A DNA stretch of 64,000 bases. It comes from UBA2882 sp045542735 (lineage in GTDB: Bacteria > Bacillota > Clostridia > Lachnospirales > Lachnospiraceae). The DNA lies in contig JAZQLQ010000022.1 of NCBI GenBank assembly GCA_045542735.1, forward strand, positions 1 through 64,000, in the 5' to 3' direction. Shown here piece by piece: positions 23,309 through 31,738 of the stretch. The notes under the pieces were generated by a model. It did no database searches, was not told where the DNA came from, and saw only the letters and a list, made by a program, of their open reading frames with translations. The translations under genes and the position numbers were made by a program. Position 1 is the stretch's first letter. Every line of letters starts with the position of its first letter.

Positions 23309-23944
23309 ATGGATGAATTAAAAAAAGGAAAAGAATTGAATGCACCCGGTTGGGAAGCCATCGAGGAAGCAATTAACGGATTATACAAAGATAAAGTAAA
23401 ACAGGTAGAGCATTTTGGTGTATTGCAATCATGGCGCTTAGGCGGAAATGATCCTTTAGATGGCATCAGTATCTTGGATGGTGGTGATTATTATCATTTC
23501 GTTACTTTTGGTTTATCCGAATTATATGAAAAAGAGACCAAAGATCCGGAATACAGTGGTTTTGGTTTTGAATTGACCATCAAGTTGAAAAAAGATGGTC
23601 TGGGAGATGAAGATGCACAGTTCCGTTGCATGGCAGGTATTTTGCAGGCGGTAGCACGTATTTCCTATACACAGGGAGATATTTTTCAGCCGGATGAGTA
23701 TATTTACACCGGACAGGATAAAGGTATGGACTACGAGCAGCAGTCCAAGATTACAGGATTTATTATCAAAGAAGATGAGATGGGGACCATTGATACACCT
23801 CATGGAAAAGTACAGTTTGTACAGTTAATCGGAGCAACGGATGCAGAGCTTCGCATGCTGGTAGATAAAAAGATGACGGTGCCCGAGTTGGCAACAAAGA
23901 TTGGAACAGACCTGACCGATTATAGGAGAGAGTCTGTTATATAA
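23309..23944 (+). CDS. Suppressor-of-fused (SUFU) domain protein
   Basis: The 211-residue soluble protein shows the bacterial SUFU pattern: GWEAIEEAINGLY, HFGVLQSWRLGGNDPLDGIS, DYYHFVTFGLSELYEKE, GFGFELTIKLKK and FVQLIGATDAELRML. Bacterial SUFU proteins occur near secreted-toxin immunity genes but also alone; no polymorphic toxin is seen nearby. Its role here is unknown. GAGGAAG precedes the ATG. Confidence 0.88.
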   Translation: MDELKKGKELNAPGWEAIEEAINGLYKDKVKQVEHFGVLQSWRLGGNDPLDGISILDGGDYYHFVTFGLSELYEKETKDPEYSGFGFELTIKLKKDGLGDEDAQFRCMAGILQAVARISYTQGDIFQPDEYIYTGQDKGMDYEQQSKITGFIIKEDEMGTIDTPHGKVQFVQLIGATDAELRMLVDKKMTVPELATKIGTDLTDYRRESVI

Positions 23945-23998
23945 AGTGAAAGCATTTTGCCTATGTGTTATAGAGATAACAGGATGGAGGAATGAATT

Positions 23999-25171
23999 AT
24001 GAAAAAGAAAATTGCGATATGGTTAAGCATTATGATATTTGCGATGGTTGGATGTGAAAGCCAACCGATTACGCCGGTAGCGCCTGTGGGAGATGATGTA
24101 CAGGCTGAGGGTGGACAGATGGCGGAAGAGCAAGTGCAAGAGGAAGTAGCAGGACCTGTGAATGTAGTGATTTACTACAGTAATGTACAGGCTGATGGAT
24201 TTGCTACCAAGGAGATGCAGATTGAAGGACTGACACCGGAGAATTTGATTGATGAGCTTGCAAAAGTAAATATTGTTTCCATTGATACAGAAGTAAAAGG
24301 TTTTACGCAGGAAGGAAAAAGCCTGACACTGGATTTGTCCAAAGGCTTCGGACAGTACATTAATATGATGGGAAGCAGTGGAGAATACGTGGTTATTGGC
24401 GGTCTTGTTAATACATTTTTGGATGCCTATGATGCAGAAGAGATTCTGATTACGGTAGAAGGATCTGCATTGGAGAGTGGTCACGCTATTTACGATAAGC
24501 CCTTGGGATTTTATGAAGTTGCGGGTGCAGAAGAGGAAACGGCAGATGCGGAAGAAAAAGAACCCTTAACCTATCGTTTGAAGGATGAAGCCTACAATCA
24601 CAATAATGCTGAGATTTACTACCCTCAATTTGCAGAAATGCCGGATGGTGGTATTCAGGATGAATGGAATGCGGCAATCCGTGAATTGACGGTAGGAGCG
24701 GCAGAGTCATTACGTGGGGAATATGATAGTTATGAGATTGACTACACGATCATGACCTGTGATACAGAGTTTGTTTCTTTTGTATTTGAAAGAGAAGCTG
24801 TGATTAATGGTCGCGTGGTAGAAGATACATTTGCGGTTAGTTTCGATTTGGTAGAACGCAAAAATGTGCGTTTTTCCGATTGGGGAGAAGCGGTTGATAC
24901 TGTTGCATACAATTTAGCAAATCATGGATATTATAAAATCTTGGATGATGATGTAGATAGGGAAGCTTATGATGAATATATGAAGATGACTTTGCCGGAT
25001 GCAGAGGAATATAAGCGTCAGTTTTCCAAGTATGATTATGATTTTACAGATTTGGAGACAGAGCCTCTTGGTACCAGTTATGTAAAAGACGGTGTACTCA
25101 TTATCATCATGGATGTACCGGATGCATTGGGCGGCACACTGGAAATAGAGACAGGCGTAGAAGTGCGCTAG
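23999..25171 (+). CDS. Lipoprotein with GerMN-type and DUF3298-like domains
   Basis: The 390-residue protein has a signal peptide ending in the lipobox MVGC (Cys19), an acidic linker, a GerMN-like domain (about 52-170: VNVVIYYSNVQADGF, LTPENLIDELAKVN, LDLSKGFGQYINMMG) and a C-terminal region from about 190 resembling DUF4163/DUF3298 (IYYPQFAEMPDGGIQDEWN, FAVSFDLVERKNVRFSDWGE). Such proteins sit outside the membrane and are linked to spore germination or cell-wall sensing. The start follows GGAGGAA. It is followed by a strong terminator. Confidence 0.85.
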   Translation: MKKKIAIWLSIMIFAMVGCESQPITPVAPVGDDVQAEGGQMAEEQVQEEVAGPVNVVIYYSNVQADGFATKEMQIEGLTPENLIDELAKVNIVSIDTEVKGFTQEGKSLTLDLSKGFGQYINMMGSSGEYVVIGGLVNTFLDAYDAEEILITVEGSALESGHAIYDKPLGFYEVAGAEEETADAEEKEPLTYRLKDEAYNHNNAEIYYPQFAEMPDGGIQDEWNAAIRELTVGAAESLRGEYDSYEIDYTIMTCDTEFVSFVFEREAVINGRVVEDTFAVSFDLVERKNVRFSDWGEAVDTVAYNLANHGYYKILDDDVDREAYDEYMKMTLPDAEEYKRQFSKYDYDFTDLETEPLGTSYVKDGVLIIIMDVPDALGGTLEIETGVEVR

Positions 25172-25214
25172 GCATTGAGTCATAAAATGTTGTAAAAATA
25201 ATGTAAGATAGAAG

Positions 25215-25254
25215 TCCCGGGATGGATACAAAATGTATTGTCCCGGGATTTTTG
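25215..25254 (+). terminator. Terminator after the GerMN lipoprotein gene
   Basis: TCCCGGGA (25215-25222) pairs with a second TCCCGGGA (25241-25248), with inner ATACA/TGTAT, followed by TTTTTG. Confidence 0.93.
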
Positions 25255-25269
25255 TTATAGTAATTGTTT

Positions 25270-25288
25270 TTTGTGAATGTTTCACAAA
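25270..25288. repeat. Perfect inverted repeat in the gap before the HigBA-like pair
   Basis: TTTGTGAA-TGT-TTCACAAA (25270-25288) is a perfect palindrome with eight-base arms. A second AT-rich pair, TTTGTAAA/TTTACAAA, lies around 25291-25327. The stretch to 25420 is AT-rich and holds no gene I can support. Confidence 0.5.
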
Positions 25289-25403
25289 GTTTTGTAAATT
25301 ATGCAAAGGAGGTTGTTTTTTTACAAAGTGTATTATAAGGTGTACATATCATCAAATTTCTGATTGATATTCTGAATTCTATTGAGCTAGTCTGCTCATA
25401 ATC

Positions 25404-25444
25404 TTCAAAATTGTTTTGCAAAAAGTTATCATATGTGATAACTT
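25404..25444 (+). promoter_or_regulatory. Promoter and palindromic operator of the HigBA-like pair
   Basis: AAGTTATCA-TATG-TGATAACTT (25423-25444) is a perfect inverted repeat with nine-base arms, ending 11 bases before the toxin start. A possible promoter, TTCAAA (25404-25409), 17 bp, TATCAT (25427-25432), has its -10 inside the palindrome, so a bound repressor would block it. The HigA-like protein is the obvious candidate repressor. Confidence 0.7.
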
Positions 25445-25455
25445 AAAGAGAGAAG

Positions 25456-25830
25456 GTGAAAATTATTTTTGATGTGGAATTTTATCAAAAAGAAAATGGA
25501 AATATTCCATTGGAAGAGTTCCTGCTTTCGCTACCTGCTAAGTTGAGAGCAAAGGCATTTCGAGATATTGAATTGTTAAAGATACATGGGAGTGACTTAA
25601 AAGAACCTTATGTAAAAGCTGTAAAGGGAAAAGAGAATAAGGGGTTATATGAATTGCGCATAAAGTTTGCAGGTGATATTGCCAGAATATTTTATTTTAT
25701 GTATTATCGAAAAAGATTTGTGCTCTTGCACGGATTTGTCAAAAAGACTATGAAAACACCGAAACAGGAACTGAATAAAGCTAGAAATTATATGAATGAT
25801 TATCTTAGGAGAGTGGATGAAGATGAGTAA
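25456..25830 (+). CDS. RelE/HigB-superfamily toxin (Gp49-like)
   Basis: The 124-residue basic protein has the ParE/RelE fold markers of the phage Gp49-like HigB group: VEFYQKENGNIPLEEFLLSL, KAFRDIELLKIHGSDLKEPY, GLYELRIKFAGDIARIFYFM and VLLHGFVKKTMKTPKQEL. Such toxins cleave mRNA on the ribosome. The start is GTG at 25456, with AAGAGAGAAGG just before it and no upstream alternative. The toxin gene comes first and the antitoxin second, the HigBA order. The last codons overlap the antitoxin start. Confidence 0.88.
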   Translation: MKIIFDVEFYQKENGNIPLEEFLLSLPAKLRAKAFRDIELLKIHGSDLKEPYVKAVKGKENKGLYELRIKFAGDIARIFYFMYYRKRFVLLHGFVKKTMKTPKQELNKARNYMNDYLRRVDEDE

Positions 25831-26107
25831 AGCAGGAGTATCATTAGAAGATTTAAAAGCTAAATTGATGGAAAATGACGAGTTTCAAAAGGAATATGAG
25901 CAGTTAAAGCCCCGTTATGAAGTGGTATCACAGATTATAGAGGCAAGGACCAAAATGAAAATGACACAAGCACAATTAGCAAAAAAAATCGGCACTCAGA
26001 AATCCAACATATCCCGATTGGAAAGCGGTAATTATAATCCGAGTTTGGATATGCTTGTAAAGATTGCAAATGCATTAGAGAAAGAAATAAAAATTAATTT
26101 GATTTAA
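25817..26107 (+). CDS. XRE-family antitoxin (HigA-like)
   Basis: This protein of about 96 residues has a helix-turn-helix (MTQAQLAKKIGTQKSNISRL followed by ESGNYNPSLDMLVKIANAL) in its C-terminal half. Its N-terminal half is probably the toxin-binding part. It should neutralise the RelE-like toxin and bind the palindrome at 25423. Start choice: AGGAGA (25807-25812) fits ATG 25817; ATG 25823 is also possible. Both overlap the toxin stop, so translation is coupled. Confidence 0.88.
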   Translation: MKMSKAGVSLEDLKAKLMENDEFQKEYEQLKPRYEVVSQIIEARTKMKMTQAQLAKKIGTQKSNISRLESGNYNPSLDMLVKIANALEKEIKINLI

Positions 26108-26226
26108 CTATGGTATAAATATGTTCTCAAAAAATAAAAAAGGAAATAAAAGGATTTCGCAGAATATGTAAAGTAGGCGTGTGAAAATCGGAGAATTTGT
26201 CTTTTGAAGCAAAAAAGGAAAAAAGT

Positions 26227-27234
26227 ATGACGATTCGTGAAAATTTAGAACAATGGGAAACTGAATATTTAAGTCCTTATGCTTGTTTATCCAAAGATAG
26301 CAGAGGACGTGCCAGAGAGGAAGAGCAGTGTGATATCCGTCCTGTTTTTCAGAGGGACCGTGACAGAATCATTCACAGTAAATCCTTCCGTCGTTTAAAA
26401 GATAAGACACAGGTGTTTTTGACACCGGATGGTGATCATTACCGTACCAGACTGACACATACTTTAGAGGTATCTCAAAATGCCCGTACCATTGCCAAAG
26501 CGTTGCAGCTCAATGAAGATTTAGTAGAGGCCATTGCACTGGGACACGATTTGGGGCATACACCCTTTGGTCATGCAGGAGAGCGTGCTTTGAATGAGAT
26601 TTGTCCGTTGGGATTTGAGCATAGCGAGCAGAGTGTGCGTACCGTGGATGTGTTGGAGAAGCATGGACAGGGCTTGAACCTGACATTTGAAGTCAGGGAC
26701 GGTATCCGCAATCATCAGACATCTTCCATGCCTTCTACTTTGGAAGGGAAGATTGTGAGACTTTCTGATAAGATTGCGTATATTCATCACGATATGGATG
26801 ATGCCATTCGTGCCAATATTTTAAAAGATTCTGATGTACCGAAGAGTATCGGTGCAGTTATCGGTTATACATTGTCAGAACGTCTGGACAGTTTTATTCA
26901 TGATATTGTGACAAGCAGTAAAGGCAAAAATGATATTGTGATGTCTGATCCTGTTGCAAACGCTATGAAGGAAATGCGACAGTTTATGTTTGAAAGTGTA
27001 TACCAAAATCCCATTGCCAAGGGAGAGGAAGGAAAAGCGGAGATGCTTATGCAGGCTTTATATGAGTATTATTTGACTCATTTGGATAAGATACCCCGTG
27101 AGACCTTAGAATTGATGGATAGAGACGGCACACCCAAGGAGCAGATTGTCTGCGATTATGTGGGTGCCATGACCGATAGATTTGCCATTGCCAAATACGA
27201 CGAATTATTTATTCCGAAGACCTGGCATGGCTAA
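26227..27234 (+). CDS. dgt: Deoxyguanosinetriphosphate triphosphohydrolase-like protein
   Basis: The 335-residue HD-domain enzyme removes triphosphate from dNTPs and is part of the dnaG-rpoD cluster. Key residues: SKSFRRLKDKTQVF, TRLTHTLEVSQNAR (metal His), ALGHDLGHTPFGHAGE (HD pair) and SDKIAYIHHDMDDA (Asp). The start is the ATG behind AAAGGAA (26214-26220); a TTG at 26197 would add ten residues without a ribosome site. It precedes dnaG by 11 bp. Confidence 0.93.
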   Translation: MTIRENLEQWETEYLSPYACLSKDSRGRAREEEQCDIRPVFQRDRDRIIHSKSFRRLKDKTQVFLTPDGDHYRTRLTHTLEVSQNARTIAKALQLNEDLVEAIALGHDLGHTPFGHAGERALNEICPLGFEHSEQSVRTVDVLEKHGQGLNLTFEVRDGIRNHQTSSMPSTLEGKIVRLSDKIAYIHHDMDDAIRANILKDSDVPKSIGAVIGYTLSERLDSFIHDIVTSSKGKNDIVMSDPVANAMKEMRQFMFESVYQNPIAKGEEGKAEMLMQALYEYYLTHLDKIPRETLELMDRDGTPKEQIVCDYVGAMTDRFAIAKYDELFIPKTWHG

Positions 27235-27245
27235 GGGAGAAGGAA

Positions 27246-29102
27246 ATGTATTACCCCGAAGAATTAGTAGAAGAAGTCAGACAAAAAAATGATATTGTGG
27301 ATGTGATTTCGGGATATGTCCGGATCAAGAAAAAAGGTAGCAACTATGTAGGATTATGTCCCTTCCATAATGAAAAGACAGGGTCCTTTATGGTCAGCCG
27401 CAACAAACAGATATATAAATGTTTTGGATGCGGTGCAGGGGGCAATGTCTTTACTTTTGTGATGGAATACGAGAACTACACTTTTGTGGAAGCTATGAAG
27501 CAACTGGCCGAAAGAGCCGGTGTCAAACTTCCGGAAGCGGAGTATGATGAAAATGCCAAAAAGCAGATGAGCCGTAGGGCGAAGATGCTGGAGCTCAACA
27601 AAGACGCGGCTAATTATTTTTATTATCAACTGCGGGCGCCCCAAGGCGAAACCGGCATGCGGTATTTTAAAGGCCGTGAGCTATCGGAAGAGACTATGAA
27701 GAAATTTGGTTTGGGATTTGCCAATGTAAAGAGCAATGACCTGACCTTATATCTAAAAAGTAAAGGCTATACAGATGCACAGATAAGGGATGCGGGTCTT
27801 GCCACATACCATGAAAAATACGGAATGAGCGATAAGTTTTGGAATCGTGTCATGTTTCCTATACAGGACATAAACCATCGCGTTATCGGATTTGGTGGCA
27901 GAGTCATCGGAGAGGGTGAACCCAAATATTTGAACTCACCGGAGACAGAGGTGTTTGACAAGAGTAGGAATCTGTATGGACTAAACTTTGCAAGGACTTC
28001 ACGCAAAAATCACATGATTATCTGTGAAGGCTATATGGATGTCATTGCTATGCATCAGGCAGGCTTTACAGAGGCGGTGGCCTCCCTTGGTACAGCTTTT
28101 ACCAGTGGACAGGCCAGCTTGCTCAGACGATATACCGAAAATGTAATTTTGGCATACGACAGTGATGGCGCCGGTACTAAGGCGGCACTTCGCGCCATCG
28201 GTATTTTACGGGATGCGGGATTGACCGGTAAGATTTTGCATCTGGAGCCTTATAAAGATCCGGATGAATTTATGAAGCATATGGGTAAGGAAGCCTTTGA
28301 AGAACGGCTTGCCAATGCCGAAGACAGTTTTTCTTTCGAACTGCGGATGTTAGAGCGGGATTATGATATGAAAGTCCCGGAGAGCAAGATGAAGTTCCGG
28401 AAAGCGGTTGTGGAGAAGTTGTATCAGGTGGCAGATCAATTCGAGGATGCCAAGCCCTTTATCGAGATGGCATGTGAAAAATATCATTTCGGCTATGATG
28501 AAATGTGCAAAAGTGTAGCAGCCTTTGCCAACAAGCAGGAAATGAATGCGGGACTCATCAAAAAAAGAGAGCCTGAGATTGCAATAAAGCAGGAAAAGAA
28601 AGATGAGCCTTTACTTAAGAATCAAAAGATTTTATTGACCTGGCTGGTGGATGAGCCACTGCTTTATGGCAAGATTAAAAAATATATATCGCCGGAAGAT
28701 TTTGCAGAAGGAATTCACCGGAAAGCAGCAGTGAAACTGTTTGAAGCCTTGGAGGCGGGACAAGCTCCCAGTCCTTCGGCAATCATGACAACTCTTCAGG
28801 CGGATGAAGAAGCGGCGGAGGATGACCAGAAAGAAATTGCGGCATTGTTTTGCACCAAAATATCCGATCATTTGCGCAAGGTGCAGGGAATCGGAGAAGT
28901 GGATATTGAAGATGCAGCGACGGAATTCGACACCAAAGCAGAAAAAGAAAAAGCCCTGCATGATATCATTATGAGTATTAAACGGGCAAGTTTACAGGCA
29001 TATATGGAGAAGGGCGGAGGAGATAAGGATGCCTTTGCTCATATATTAGAAGCCAAGAAAGCCTTACAGGAACTGCAGAAAACGCATATTTCTCTGGATT
29101 AA
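27246..29102 (+). CDS. dnaG: DNA primase
   Basis: This 618-residue protein makes RNA primers at the replication fork. It has the CHC2 zinc finger CPFHNEKTGSF...YKCFGCGAGG (about 38-65), the RNA-polymerase core, a TOPRIM domain (ICEGYMDVIAMHQAGF; DSDGAGTKAALR) and a C-terminal helicase-binding region from about 440. The order dgt-dnaG-rpoD is a version of the macromolecular synthesis operon without rpsU. Confidence 0.97.
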   Translation: MYYPEELVEEVRQKNDIVDVISGYVRIKKKGSNYVGLCPFHNEKTGSFMVSRNKQIYKCFGCGAGGNVFTFVMEYENYTFVEAMKQLAERAGVKLPEAEYDENAKKQMSRRAKMLELNKDAANYFYYQLRAPQGETGMRYFKGRELSEETMKKFGLGFANVKSNDLTLYLKSKGYTDAQIRDAGLATYHEKYGMSDKFWNRVMFPIQDINHRVIGFGGRVIGEGEPKYLNSPETEVFDKSRNLYGLNFARTSRKNHMIICEGYMDVIAMHQAGFTEAVASLGTAFTSGQASLLRRYTENVILAYDSDGAGTKAALRAIGILRDAGLTGKILHLEPYKDPDEFMKHMGKEAFEERLANAEDSFSFELRMLERDYDMKVPESKMKFRKAVVEKLYQVADQFEDAKPFIEMACEKYHFGYDEMCKSVAAFANKQEMNAGLIKKREPEIAIKQEKKDEPLLKNQKILLTWLVDEPLLYGKIKKYISPEDFAEGIHRKAAVKLFEALEAGQAPSPSAIMTTLQADEEAAEDDQKEIAALFCTKISDHLRKVQGIGEVDIEDAATEFDTKAEKEKALHDIIMSIKRASLQAYMEKGGGDKDAFAHILEAKKALQELQKTHISLD

Positions 29103-29144
29103 GGTTAAAATATGTAATCAGAAATGGAAGGATGGACCAGTAAC

Positions 29145-30254
29145 ATGGATGAAAACACACAGGTAAAATACGAAGAAAAGTTAAAAGCGATTACGGCAAC
29201 TGCCAAAAAGAAGAAAAATGTCTTGGATTATCAGGAGATTATTGACCATTTTGCAGAGCTGAATCTGGAAGATGAGCAACTGGAAAAAACAGTTGAATTT
29301 TTGGAACAGAGTGGCATTGATGTATTGAAAATCACAGAAGATGACGAGCCCGATGAAGAAGTGATCCTGGCAGAAGCAGAAGATGTGGATGTAGAGAATA
29401 TTGACCTTTCTGTGCCGGATGGTGTCAGCATTGAAGATCCGGTGCGTATGTATCTGAAGGAAATCGGTAAAGTACCGCTTTTGACAGCAGAGGAAGAAAT
29501 TGAACTTGCTAAGAGAATGGAAGACGGAGATGAAGATGCTAAAAAGAGATTAGCAGAGGCTAACTTGCGTTTGGTTGTTTCCATTGCCAAGAGATATGTG
29601 GGAAGAGGTATGCTTTTCCTTGATTTGATTCAGGAAGGAAATCTGGGTCTTATTAAAGCTGTAGAAAAATTTGATTATCGTAAAGGTTATAAATTTTCAA
29701 CCTATGCTACATGGTGGATTCGTCAGGCGATTACCAGAGCCATTGCCGACCAGGCAAGAACCATCCGTATTCCGGTTCATATGGTTGAGACTATCAATAA
29801 ACTGATCCGTGTCAGCAGACAGTTGTTGCAGGAGTTGGGTCGCGAGCCCTCTCCCGAAGAAATTGCAAAAGAAATGAATATGCCTGTTGACCGTGTACGT
29901 GAGATTTTAAAAATCTCCCAGGAGCCGGTTTCTTTGGAGACTCCTATCGGTGAAGAAGAAGATTCCCATTTGGGTGATTTTATCCAGGATGACAATGTAC
30001 CTGTACCTGCAGAAGCGGCAGCATTTACTTTGCTTCGTGAGCAGTTGGGAGAAGTCTTGGATACCTTGACAGAAAGAGAACAGAAAGTATTAAAATTGCG
30101 TTTTGGTCTGGATGACGGACGAGCTCGTACCCTCGAAGAGGTAGGAAAAGAATTTAACGTTACCCGTGAGCGTATTCGTCAGATTGAAGCAAAGGCACTC
30201 CGTAAGCTTCGTCATCCCAGCAGAAGCCGTAAGTTAAAGGATTATTTGGATTAG
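29145..30254 (+). CDS. rpoD: RNA polymerase primary sigma factor
   Basis: This about 369-residue housekeeping sigma factor has region 1.1 (about 1-85), region 1.2 (DPVRMYLKEIGKVPLL), region 2 (DLIQEGNLGLIKAVEKF, YKFSTYATWWIRQAITRAI), region 3 and region 4 (EVGKEFNVTRERIRQIEAKA). The TTGACA/TATAAT promoters seen across the window are its expected targets. The start ATG 29145 follows GGAAGGATGG; an ATG at 29124 would add seven residues and cannot be excluded. It is followed after one base by trmK. Confidence 0.96.
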   Translation: MDENTQVKYEEKLKAITATAKKKKNVLDYQEIIDHFAELNLEDEQLEKTVEFLEQSGIDVLKITEDDEPDEEVILAEAEDVDVENIDLSVPDGVSIEDPVRMYLKEIGKVPLLTAEEEIELAKRMEDGDEDAKKRLAEANLRLVVSIAKRYVGRGMLFLDLIQEGNLGLIKAVEKFDYRKGYKFSTYATWWIRQAITRAIADQARTIRIPVHMVETINKLIRVSRQLLQELGREPSPEEIAKEMNMPVDRVREILKISQEPVSLETPIGEEEDSHLGDFIQDDNVPVPAEAAAFTLLREQLGEVLDTLTEREQKVLKLRFGLDDGRARTLEEVGKEFNVTRERIRQIEAKALRKLRHPSRSRKLKDYLD

Positions 30255-30255
30255 T

Positions 30256-30939
30256 ATGGAATTATCAGTCAGATTGCAAGCGGTTGCAGACATGGTGAGT
30301 AAAGGCAGACGTGTGGCAGATATCGGATGTGACCATGGCTATGTGTCTATTTATCTTTACAGACAGAGACAATGTGAAAGAGTCATTGCCATGGATGTCA
30401 AAAAAGGTCCCTTGGAGCGGGCCAAAACCAATATTGAACGATATGGGCTTTCCGATTACATAGATGTAAGATTGTCAGACGGAACGGCGGCATTAAATCC
30501 CGGAGAAGTGGATACTTTATTGATGTCCGGCATGGGCGGAAGGCTGACGATTCGGATACTGGAGGAAGGATTTGCCAGACTGGGGCGTTTTGAAGAACTG
30601 GTACTTCAACCCCAATCGGAGCTTTTTTTAGTACGTGCATTTTTGCGGCAGCAGGGCATACAAATAGTAGATGAGCAAATGGTGATTGATGATGGCAAGT
30701 TTTATACCATTATCAAAGCACAGCCGCAAGAAGATGCTGCTGAAGGGCAGAAGGGTGCATATCGTCAGATTGTGGAAGATTATTTTGGACCGGTGTTGCT
30801 AAAGAAACGACCGGAAGCGTTTCTTTTGTATCTGCAAAAAGAAGCGGAAAAAACCAAGGAATTGCTTCAAAAGGTTACCAAACAGGAGAGACGGGATGAG
30901 TTGCAAACCTACCTGTCTTATGTGGAGGAAGCGCTATGA
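30256..30939 (+). CDS. trmK: tRNA (adenine-22-N1)-methyltransferase
   Basis: The 227-residue Rossmann methyltransferase has the SAM motif VADIGCDHGYVSIYL (about 20-34), AMDVKKGPLERAK, and TLLMSGMGGRLTIRIL, matching TrmK, which modifies A22 in tRNA. Position between rpoD and a Nif3-like gene is the usual one in Firmicutes. Its stop overlaps the next start by four bases. Confidence 0.92.
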   Translation: MELSVRLQAVADMVSKGRRVADIGCDHGYVSIYLYRQRQCERVIAMDVKKGPLERAKTNIERYGLSDYIDVRLSDGTAALNPGEVDTLLMSGMGGRLTIRILEEGFARLGRFEELVLQPQSELFLVRAFLRQQGIQIVDEQMVIDDGKFYTIIKAQPQEDAAEGQKGAYRQIVEDYFGPVLLKKRPEAFLLYLQKEAEKTKELLQKVTKQERRDELQTYLSYVEEAL

Positions 30940-31718
30940 GATGTGAAGAAATTATGCAGAAGCTGGAGGAACTGTCCCCGGCACATTTTGCACAAAGCTG
31001 GGACAATGTAGGGTTACTTGTAGGAAGACCGGATAAAGAAGTAAAGTCAGTCTATGTCTGTCTGGACGCTACAGATGAAGCCTTGGAAGAGGCATCAAAG
31101 CTTGGCGTCGATATGGTGATTAGCCATCATCCCATGATATTTAAAGGGATCAAAAGTGTATGTGGGGATCATTTTATCGGAAGACGTATTATGAAATTGG
31201 TGCAACAGGATATTTGTTATTTTGCCATGCATACCAATTTTGACATTATGGGTATGGCAGATGCGGCAGCCGATGATCTGAAGCTTCGTCATAGACAGGT
31301 ACTGGACACCACCTATGAAGATGATATATCCACAGAAGGATTTGGCAGGTTCGGTAAGTTACCAAAGATTATGACTTTGCGTGAGTGTGCAGCTTATGTA
31401 AAAGATGCTTTTGGGATTAGCAAGGTGCGTGTATTTGGTGATCCGGCCATGGAAGTGGAGATGGCAGCTATTTGCCCCGGTTCCGGAGGTGGCATGATTG
31501 ATGCGGCACTTGCCTTGAAAGCAGATGTCTATATCACCGGTGATATAGATCATCATGAGGGTATTGATGCTGTGGCAAGAGGGCTTGCTATTATTGATGC
31601 GGGTCATTACGGTATTGAGAAAATTTTTGTTCCCTATATGAAGGAATATTTAAAACGAGAGGTAAACGGTGTATTGGTATATACACAGCAACCGGAAGAA
31701 CCGTTTTGGTATGTATAG
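30936..31718 (+). CDS. Nif3-like dinuclear metal-binding protein
   Basis: The 260-residue protein has the Nif3/YqfO pattern: SWDNVGLLVGRPDKEVKSVY, MVISHHPMIFKGIKSV (two metal His), YFAMHTNFDIMGMADAA and a C-terminal DIDHHEGIDAVARG and DAGHYGIEKIF. The family binds two metal ions and is linked to GTP cyclohydrolase-type or tRNA-related roles, without a settled activity. It lacks the extra PII-like insertion found in longer Bacillus homologues. Confidence 0.92.
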   Translation: MRCEEIMQKLEELSPAHFAQSWDNVGLLVGRPDKEVKSVYVCLDATDEALEEASKLGVDMVISHHPMIFKGIKSVCGDHFIGRRIMKLVQQDICYFAMHTNFDIMGMADAAADDLKLRHRQVLDTTYEDDISTEGFGRFGKLPKIMTLRECAAYVKDAFGISKVRVFGDPAMEVEMAAICPGSGGGMIDAALALKADVYITGDIDHHEGIDAVARGLAIIDAGHYGIEKIFVPYMKEYLKREVNGVLVYTQQPEEPFWYV

Positions 31719-31738
31719 GAAAGTGGAGAGGGTAAAGT

